Positions 1-4,635 of a stretch of 7,365 nt of DNA are shown here, piece by piece; position 1 is the stretch's first letter, and the number at the start of each line of letters is the position of its first letter. Origin of the DNA: Clostridiales bacterium. Lineage in GTDB: Bacteria > Bacillota > Clostridia > Christensenellales > Christensenellaceae. A program made the translations under genes and the position numbers. The stretch covers positions 1 through 7,365 of the forward strand of contig QAKS01000077.1 in assembly GCA_003343685.1 (NCBI GenBank), given 5' to 3'. The notes beneath the pieces were generated by a model. It saw nothing but the letters and a program-made list of their open reading frames with translations. It searched no databases and was not told the origin of the DNA.

Positions 1-10
1 CCGCCGCTAT

Positions 11-154
11 TCACCTGCAAAATTTAGAAAGCGAATTGTACATACCCTTTTTAAACTTTTTGACCTGCGGCTTCATATACGGCATAGCGACCATTGCCGC
101 CACAGCGCCGATTACGCTGCCGGCAGCCGCGCCCCAAACAAAACTGCCTCTCAT
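11..154 (-). CDS. Small YtxH-like membrane protein (47 aa), function unknown
   Basis: An ATG at 154 opens a 47-codon frame ending in TGA at 13-11. A good ribosome binding site (GAGAGGAG) ends 8 bases before the ATG. Residues 4-26 are hydrophobic and rich in Gly and Ala (WGAAAGSVIGAVAAMVAM), which suggests one glycine-zipper-like membrane segment. A basic tail follows, with lysines clustered around residues 28-36. This layout matches the short YtxH-type proteins common in Firmicutes, whose biochemical role is not established; the family assignment is by resemblance only. The gene lies 79 bases after the cysteine desulfurase stop. I see no GC-rich terminator between them, so it may be co-transcribed, but the palindrome in the gap could also mark separate control. 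The ATG, the ribosome binding site and the membrane-like composition argue for a real gene despite its size. Confidence 0.7.
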   Translation of the reverse strand: MRGSFVWGAAAGSVIGAVAAMVAMPYMKPQVKKFKKGMYNSLSKFCR

Positions 155-220
155 TTTAAACACTCCTCTCATTTCATGATTCTATTTTTAGTCTGTACAC
201 GGAAGCCGCATATAACCATG

Positions 221-240
221 AAAATAATGGACATTATTTT
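221..240. repeat. 20-bp AT-rich palindrome overlapping the desulfurase stop codon
   Basis: The arms AAAATAATG and CATTATTTT are exact reverse complements separated by only two bases (GA on the plus strand, TC on the minus strand). The palindrome overlaps the TAA stop of the cysteine desulfurase (236-234) and lies about 65 bases upstream of the small downstream gene. A 2-base loop is too short for a stable RNA hairpin with full arms, and the arms are AT-rich. A dimeric repressor operator is therefore more likely than a terminator. I cannot name the regulator: it is loosely like the even-spaced AT-rich boxes of several repressors but fits no consensus I can state with confidence. Confidence 0.5.
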
Positions 241-1355
241 TTTATTTTAAAAATAATTTTCTTAAGAGCCTCGACGGTTTCGTCAATTTCCTTAACCGTA
301 TTGTATCGCCCGATAGAAAATCTGAGCGCACCGTTCCTTCTTCCTCCTTCGCCGCCCATCGCAATCAGCACATGAGACGGTTCTACCGAGCCTGCCGCAC
401 AGGCCGACCCGCCGGAGCAGGCAATCCCCTCCTGATCCAGGCTGACCAGCAGCGTCTCTGTCCTGATGCTCTCAAAAGAAAAGCTTACGTTGCCCCAAAC
501 ACGGATCAAAGGATGTCCGTTGAGCCGGGCTCCCGGTATCTCTCTTAACATCCGGTCGCACAGCCTTTTCCCAAGGGAATTTTCATGAGCTATATTTCGC
601 TCCGTCTCCCGGTCAATCAGCTCTATCGCCTTGCCCATGCCGACAATAGACGCTACGTTTTCCGTACCGGCGCGCCTGCCCCTCTCCTGCGCACCGCCCG
701 TTATCATTGTGTTCAGCGGTGTACCGCCTTTTACGTACAGCGCTCCCACTCCTTTGGGCCCATAAAATTTATGAGCTGAAACAGACATCATATCAACGCC
801 AAGGGTTTTTACATCTATTTGCATATGGCCTACCGCTTGTACGGCGTCCGTATGAACCACGGCGCCATGCGCCTTTGCCGTCGCAGCAATTTCATGAATC
901 GGGTTGATCGTGCCCACTTCATTGTTCACTGCCATGACAGAAACAAGCCCGCCTCCGTCCTTTAAGACGGCACCGATGTCCCGCGGCGAAACCATTCCGT
1001 ACTTATCGACCCGAAGGATATGCACATCTCTGCCCCGAGCTTTTAAATCCTTCGCTGTATTGAGAATCGCATGGTGCTCCGCCGCGTCGGTAACAATTCG
1101 CCCTCTGCCGGAATATTTTCTCAACGCCCAGTTATCCGCTTCTGTTCCGGATGAGGTGAAATAGATTTCCTTAGGGGATGCAGCGCCCAAAGCAGCCGCT
1201 ACACGCTCCCGCGCCTGTTCCACTGCGCGCCGCGCCTCACGTCCGGCGCTGTACAGAGCGGACGGATTGCCGTACTCGTCCTTTAAAAAAGGCAACATCT
1301 CGTCCAAGACTTCGTCCCTTATCCGAGTTGTCGCCGCATTGTCCAGATAGATCAC
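234..1355 (-). CDS. nifS: Cysteine desulfurase, NifS/IscS family (PLP-dependent)
   Basis: This enzyme converts L-cysteine to L-alanine and passes the sulfur as a persulfide to acceptors for Fe-S cluster assembly, tRNA thiolation or thiamine synthesis in the cytosol. The longest frame starts at a GTG at 1364, but the ribosome binding site AAAGGAG (1370-1364) overlaps that codon. The second in-frame GTG at 1355 lies 8 bases downstream of it and gives the classic start MIYLDNAATT, so I choose it (373 aa, a normal length). Numbering from there: the EHH motif with cofactor-stacking His94, HTDAVQ with Asp170 and Gln173, the PLP lysine Lys196 in SAHKFYGPKG, and the catalytic Cys319 in GGSACAAGS followed by EPSHVL. 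The long Cys-bearing loop fits group I (IscS/NifS) rather than SufS. It follows rodA by 24 bases and is probably co-transcribed. No iscU or thiI is visible, so the acceptor is unknown. The symbol is a family label; iscS would be equally defensible. Confidence 0.95.
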   Translation of the reverse strand: MIYLDNAATTRIRDEVLDEMLPFLKDEYGNPSALYSAGREARRAVEQARERVAAALGAASPKEIYFTSSGTEADNWALRKYSGRGRIVTDAAEHHAILNTAKDLKARGRDVHILRVDKYGMVSPRDIGAVLKDGGGLVSVMAVNNEVGTINPIHEIAATAKAHGAVVHTDAVQAVGHMQIDVKTLGVDMMSVSAHKFYGPKGVGALYVKGGTPLNTMITGGAQERGRRAGTENVASIVGMGKAIELIDRETERNIAHENSLGKRLCDRMLREIPGARLNGHPLIRVWGNVSFSFESIRTETLLVSLDQEGIACSGGSACAAGSVEPSHVLIAMGGEGGRRNGALRFSIGRYNTVKEIDETVEALKKIIFKIKK

Positions 1356-1363
1356 TTTACTCA

Positions 1364-1370
1364 CTCCTTT
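1364..1370 (-). promoter_or_regulatory. Ribosome binding site fixing the desulfurase start
   Basis: The minus strand reads AAAGGAG here. It overlaps the upstream GTG at 1364-1362, leaving no spacer, but sits 8 bases ahead of the in-frame GTG at 1355-1353. Normal bacterial spacing is about 5-9 bases, so this site decides for the downstream start. Confidence 0.75.
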
Positions 1371-1373
1371 TTC

Positions 1374-1392
1374 GCACAGCTAAATGCTGTGC
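1374..1392 (-). other. Perfect stem-loop at the rodA-nifS junction
   Basis: On the minus strand GCACAGC and GCTGTGC form a perfect 7-bp stem around the loop ATTTA. The structure spans the last rodA codons, with the TAG stop (1382-1380) straddling the loop and 3' arm. It is followed at once by GAAAAAGGAG, the ribosome binding site of the desulfurase gene. There is no T-run after it on either strand, so it is not a standard intrinsic terminator. It may stabilise or process the rodA mRNA or tune translation of the next gene. Confidence 0.55.
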
Positions 1393-2546
1393 CTGACTCG
1401 TCGCATATTTACATTCAGAACCAGCCCCAACGCGATCATATTCGTCAGGAGGCTGGAACCTCCATAACTGAAATACGGCAACGGTATTCCCGTTATCGGC
1501 AAAACGCCTATGTTCATTCCAATGTTCTCTATGACATGGAATAACAGCATAAAGGTTATGCCTATAATAATATATGCGCCGAAATCATCTTTTGCCCGCA
1601 TCGACAGCTGCATCAGTCTAAACAGAATAAAGCCGTATAACAGTATGATAACAAGCGCTCCGATATAGCCGACAGCCTCTGTTGTCGCCGCAAACAGAAA
1701 ATCCGTGTGTTCTTCCGGCAGATAGTTTCTCCGCTGCGTCAACAGTTCGGGAGAATACAGTCCCTTTCCCTCTATGCCGCCGTTCTGAATGACGCTTTTT
1801 GCCTGCTTCAACTGATAGGCATTATCCGCATTCATCGTCGGGTCAATAAAGGACATGATTCTCTCCTTCTGCCAATCCTGCATCAGCAGCCATGCCACCG
1901 GCAGCGATCCGACAATTGCCAGTCCCATAACCCCCAAAATTCTCCAACTGACCTTTGCCATGAGCATCATTCCGCCTAGGGTAAACAGATATACAATTGC
2001 CGTACCCCAGTCCGGCTGTATGAGGATCAGGACAAAGGGTATCACAAACTTCCACAGCACCGGCAGCAGATCCCGAAATCGCGTGATACCCTCGCTGTGT
2101 CCCTCTGTGATCTTCGCAAATTCTTTGGCAGTAACAATGATCATAACCAGTTTTCCCAGCTCTGCCGGCTGAAAATCAAAGGAGCCCAGACGAAACCAAC
2201 CCTTTACGCCTCGCCTGTTCACCCCAAAAATCAAAACCGCTACCAAAAGACCCACCAGTATCCAGTACAGAATATTGGAGAAATCTCTCAGGTTATTGTA
2301 ATCCATAATCAGGATGATACAGATCAGAACAACACCCAATCCAAAGAAAAGTAGCTGCAGACTTCCGTAATAATAGCTGATATTTGCGAGATAATCCCCG
2401 ATCGTTGCCGTCTCGTCCAGCCCCGTTGTGTCCGAAGTGGCGCTGCTCATCGCGATCACGCCGAAAAGTATGACAAAAAACACGACTGCAATTAAAATCC
2501 AGTCAATATTTTTCAGCATTTTTTTATTAAATACATTTCTTATCAT
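1380..2546 (-). CDS. rodA: Peptidoglycan glycosyltransferase RodA (SEDS family)
   Basis: RodA is the SEDS-family glycan polymerase of the elongasome. It uses lipid II in the membrane and works with a class B PBP, here the PBP2 encoded upstream. The 388-residue product is strongly hydrophobic, with about ten membrane segments; the first is at residues 15-33. Diagnostic motifs are GWFRLGSFDFQPAELGKL (116-133), QPDWGTA (177-183), NYLPEEHTDFLFA (274-286) and GIPLPYFSYGGSSLL (353-367). Asp282 in HTDF matches the catalytic aspartate described in RodA, and Trp117 matches a conserved functional tryptophan. The start is an ATG at 2546 with GGAG seven bases upstream (2557-2554). The short N-terminus before KNIDW and the partner mrdA favour RodA over FtsW. 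It lies 95 bases after minE, a gap holding a possible promoter, and 24 bases before the cysteine desulfurase. Confidence 0.95.
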   Translation of the reverse strand: MIRNVFNKKMLKNIDWILIAVVFFVILFGVIAMSSATSDTTGLDETATIGDYLANISYYYGSLQLLFFGLGVVLICIILIMDYNNLRDFSNILYWILVGLLVAVLIFGVNRRGVKGWFRLGSFDFQPAELGKLVMIIVTAKEFAKITEGHSEGITRFRDLLPVLWKFVIPFVLILIQPDWGTAIVYLFTLGGMMLMAKVSWRILGVMGLAIVGSLPVAWLLMQDWQKERIMSFIDPTMNADNAYQLKQAKSVIQNGGIEGKGLYSPELLTQRRNYLPEEHTDFLFAATTEAVGYIGALVIILLYGFILFRLMQLSMRAKDDFGAYIIIGITFMLLFHVIENIGMNIGVLPITGIPLPYFSYGGSSLLTNMIALGLVLNVNMRRVRHSI

Positions 2547-2575
2547 ACATTTACTCCAGGAACAAGATACGAATG

Positions 2576-2604
2576 ATTATACACCAACGATCTCATAAAA
2601 ACTG
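2576..2604 (-). promoter_or_regulatory. Candidate promoter for rodA in the minE-rodA gap
   Basis: The minus strand carries a perfect -10 hexamer TATAAT at 2581-2576. Seventeen bases upstream is CAGTTT (2604-2599), a poor match to TTGACA, and the extended -10 TGn motif is not in register. Transcription would begin near 2569, giving a leader of about 20-25 bases before the rodA ATG with the ribosome binding site inside it. The 95-base gap is long for this otherwise compact cluster, which supports a regulatory role. In an AT-rich spacer TATAAT can occur by chance. Confidence 0.4.
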
Positions 2605-2641
2605 TGCTGTTGTTGTTTATTTACAAAATCGTTACTGTATA

Positions 2642-2923
2642 TCAATATCTGTTGCGCCCCGGCTTTTTCACTTTCCGTATCGGGATATTTGCCACCAGTT
2701 CCGAAGTCACGCCCTCATTAAAGTTATTGCAGGTTTTTATGTCCAATTCAAATTCATCTTCATCAATTACAATATACTTGTTGATTACAGCAAGCATATC
2801 CCGCTTCATCATTTCAAGCATCTCGTTGTTGGATGAAGTCCCTGTCCTGTCGTATATCAAAACAAGCTTCAGTCTGTCTTTGGCTACTTCGCTGGATCTC
2901 CTGCCCTTTTTGAATAAACCCAT
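2642..2923 (-). CDS. minE: Cell division topological specificity factor MinE
   Basis: MinE stimulates the MinD ATPase and displaces MinC from MinD at the membrane, so the MinCD inhibitor is kept off midcell. The product has 93 residues, the usual family size. Residues 2-9 (GLFKKGRR) form a basic, partly hydrophobic N-terminus like the membrane-targeting segment. Residues 14-26 (AKDRLKLVLIYDR) are the anti-MinCD region that contacts MinD. Residues 35-83 form the C-terminal topological domain, including MKRDMLAVINKYIVID and ELVANIPIRKVK. The ATG at 2923 has GGAGG six bases upstream, lying in the 12-base gap after the minD stop, so the two genes are translationally close. Having MinE rather than only DivIVA suggests oscillating or otherwise MinE-driven placement, as in other clostridia with minE. 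Confidence 0.96.
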   Translation of the reverse strand: MGLFKKGRRSSEVAKDRLKLVLIYDRTGTSSNNEMLEMMKRDMLAVINKYIVIDEDEFELDIKTCNNFNEGVTSELVANIPIRKVKKPGRNRY

Positions 2924-2935
2924 TCTTCGCCTCCG

Positions 2936-3730
2936 CTACCTTGAGCCAAAAAATTTCTTGAGCTTTTCGCTGAAACTCGGCTTTTCCTTCATCTCGCTGA
3001 ATTCCACATCCTGCCCCATCACACGCTTCACCACATCCAGATAGGCTTCTCCGGCCGGAGACTTTTTATCCGTCACTACCGGCTCTCCCAGATTGCTTGA
3101 CCGAAAAATCAGCTCATCCTCGGGAATAACGCCGATAAGCTCCACGCCTAAAATCTCAAGCGTATCGTCTATAGCCAGCATATCGCCCTTTTTCACAAGA
3201 TCCGGCCTGATTCTGTTAATCAGCAGTCTGACATCGTCTATATCGTTTGCCGACAAAAGGCCGATAATTCTGTCTGCATCTCTCACCGAGGAAACCTCAG
3301 GAACCGTTACTACGATAGCGCTCTCCGCCCCTGCAATGGCATTTTTAAAGCCGTGTTCAATACCTGCGGGGCAATCTATAATTACATAGTCAAATTCTTT
3401 TTTTAACTCTTCTACAACCCTTTTCATCTGAGCGGGGCTGACTGCCATTTTATCTCTCGTCTGTGCAGCCGGCAGCAAATACAGTCCGTCATAGCGTTTG
3501 TCCTTGATCAGCGCCTGTTTGATCCTGCACGTTCCCTCCACTACATCAACCACATCATAGACAATTCTGTTTTCCAGTCCCAACACAACGTCCAGATTTC
3601 TAAGGCCGATATCCGTGTCAAGCAAGACCACTTTTTTGCCGGAGCTCGCCAGGCCCACCCCCAGATTCGCAACAGTAGTCGTTTTCCCTACACCGCCTTT
3701 TCCCGATGTAACAACAATCACCTTTTCCAT
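2936..3730 (-). CDS. minD: Septum site-determining ATPase MinD
   Basis: MinD is a ParA/MinD-type ATPase. With ATP it dimerises, binds the membrane and recruits MinC to block FtsZ assembly away from midcell. The 264-residue protein shows the deviant Walker A motif KGGVGKTT (11-18, with signature Lys11 and catalytic Lys16), the switch region LLDTDIGLRNLD (36-47, Asp40) and Walker B VIIDCPAG (116-123, Asp119). The C-terminal FSEKLKKFFGSR (253-264) is the amphipathic membrane-targeting helix typical of MinD, which separates it from soluble relatives. Length matches the family (268-270 in B. subtilis and E. coli). The ATG at 3730 has GGGAGG about 8 bases upstream, in the 22-base gap after the minC stop. 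Its neighbours minC and minE confirm the assignment. Confidence 0.98.
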   Translation of the reverse strand: MEKVIVVTSGKGGVGKTTTVANLGVGLASSGKKVVLLDTDIGLRNLDVVLGLENRIVYDVVDVVEGTCRIKQALIKDKRYDGLYLLPAAQTRDKMAVSPAQMKRVVEELKKEFDYVIIDCPAGIEHGFKNAIAGAESAIVVTVPEVSSVRDADRIIGLLSANDIDDVRLLINRIRPDLVKKGDMLAIDDTLEILGVELIGVIPEDELIFRSSNLGEPVVTDKKSPAGEAYLDVVKRVMGQDVEFSEMKEKPSFSEKLKKFFGSR

Positions 3731-3752
3731 ATATACTTCCTCCCACGTTGTA

Positions 3753-4547
3753 TCAACTCTTGATGCTTCTTACGACGATGCCGTCCGCGTTATCGTTCAG
3801 GTACGCAATCTTTGCGCCCCCAAAATCCCTGCCGCGGGGAACGATAGCCATTTTACCGCAAATTCTTATCTGGCGCGGCTCCAAGCTGTTTGTCACAATA
3901 CATGCCTTTTTATTTCCGTGCGCTCCCGCATGAGCTGTGCCCCGCAGTTTGCCGAATACGGCAATCGAACCGTCGGCAAGCAGCTCTGCGCCGGGATTGA
4001 CATCTCCCACCACAATGATGTCCCCGTCGCTTTCGATTCTCTGCCCGCCTCTGATTGTGTTTTTAATCAAAACAGAACCTGCTGCCGCCCCTGTCATGTT
4101 TTGAGGCTCCGCCTCTTCCGGCTTCTCGTCGCCCAGCAGGATTTTTCGGGCTGCAGACGTTCTCGTCTCTCTGCGCTCCCGGCGTTCTCTTTTTTCTTTT
4201 CGCTCTCGCCTGCCTGTATTTTCCGGATACCGAAACGCCGTCGCCTCCTTCCGGGCAGCTTCTTCCGCCACGGTCTCGCTGCCGTTCTGCTCTTCCTGCT
4301 GCGCCGGTGCATCGTCAAAAAACTTGACATTTTTAATTGCGTATTCATCCCGCAGCAATACCCGCAGTTCCTGCTTCTGCTCGTCGTTCAATATCTTTCC
4401 TGTCACGAGAATCTCTTCGTCCGTACCGGCAAAAAAGGATTTATTGCCGCCCAGCTTGTCTATCAGGTCCATGCGCACATCAAAATATGATCTTGAACCA
4501 TCAAGCCGTATTTCAAGTCCCTGTTTGGACTTTCTGATCGTAGTCAC
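3753..4547 (-). CDS. minC: Septum site-determining protein MinC, with a long charged linker
   Basis: MinC is the FtsZ antagonist of the Min system. Residues 1-78 form the N-terminal domain that acts on FtsZ filaments. Residues 159-258 form the C-terminal beta-helix that dimerises and binds MinD; visible motifs are IRGGQRI (165-171, RGGQ where RSGQ is common), GDIIVVGDVNPGAELLADG (175-193) and LRGTAHAG (201-208). Between them lies a linker of about 80 residues: an acidic, Gln-rich part (81-102), then a dense Arg/Glu stretch (112-134), then a Pro/Glu part. At 264 residues it is about 30 longer than E. coli (231) or B. subtilis (226) MinC, and the excess is in this linker. The start is a GTG at 4547; the next in-frame Met (26) would remove core domain strands, and upstream codons reach a stop without another start. 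The only Shine-Dalgarno-like run is GGGGGG, 11 bases upstream, so initiation may be weak or structure-dependent. Confidence 0.95.
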   Translation of the reverse strand: MTTIRKSKQGLEIRLDGSRSYFDVRMDLIDKLGGNKSFFAGTDEEILVTGKILNDEQKQELRVLLRDEYAIKNVKFFDDAPAQQEEQNGSETVAEEAARKEATAFRYPENTGRRERKEKRERRERRETRTSAARKILLGDEKPEEAEPQNMTGAAAGSVLIKNTIRGGQRIESDGDIIVVGDVNPGAELLADGSIAVFGKLRGTAHAGAHGNKKACIVTNSLEPRQIRICGKMAIVPRGRDFGGAKIAYLNDNADGIVVRSIKS

Positions 4548-4552
4548 CCTGT

Positions 4553-4582
4553 CAACTTCCCCCCAAAAAATACCCGGGATTG
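4553..4582 (-). other. Possible leader hairpin sequestering the minC ribosome binding site
   Basis: In the minC leader, minus-strand CAATCCC (4582-4576) can pair with GGGA (4561-4558) and TTG (4555-4553), leaving a 2-base AG bulge. This would bury part of the GGGGGG run that is the only candidate Shine-Dalgarno site before the GTG at 4547. The pairing was found by eye and no folding energy was computed. Confidence 0.25.
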
Positions 4583-4586
4583 CTCC

Positions 4587-4616
4587 TCTGAGCCATTATA
4601 CTATTTTTTACTCAGA
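4587..4616. repeat. Inverted repeat flanking the minC promoter -10 box
   Basis: TCTGAG (4587-4592) and CTCAGA (4611-4616) on the plus strand are exact 6-base inverted arms separated by 18 bases. The -10 hexamer lies between them. This could be an operator with two half-sites, but 6-base arms at this spacing are not rare by chance. Confidence 0.25.
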
Positions 4617-4623
4617 AATGCAA
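4595..4623 (-). promoter_or_regulatory. Sigma-A-type promoter for minCDE
   Basis: On the minus strand TTGCAT (-35, 4623-4618) is followed by a 17-base spacer and a perfect TATAAT (-10, 4600-4595). The -35 matches TTGACA at four of six positions. The spacing is optimal, and the site sits between the mrdA stop (4636) and the minC GTG (4547). Transcription would start near 4588, giving a leader of about 40 bases. No terminator is visible between mrdA and this site, so read-through from mre/mrdA probably adds to it. Confidence 0.75.
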
Positions 4624-4635
4624 TTTAAAGTCCGC

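Noticed and set aside
155..220. Promoter for the small YtxH-like gene
   Set aside because: Possible -10 boxes (TAGAAT, TTATAT) have no acceptable -35 at 16-18 bases, so I do not list one.
1843..2055. Minus-strand 70-codon frame inside rodA
   Set aside because: It is in a different frame from RodA, whose own frame is intact with all SEDS motifs. There is no ribosome binding site evidence.
2604..3044. Plus-strand open frame of 146 codons opposite minE and minD
   Set aside because: The hydrophobic Ser/Leu/Phe-rich product is what antisense reading of Lys/Glu-rich MinE and MinD codons gives. There is no gene context on the plus strand.
3615..4490. Plus-strand open frame of 291 codons opposite minD and minC
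   Set aside because: It lies antisense to two certain genes, has low-complexity Phe/Leu/Arg-rich sequence, no family motifs and no supporting context. It is a shadow of the MinC/MinD codon pattern.
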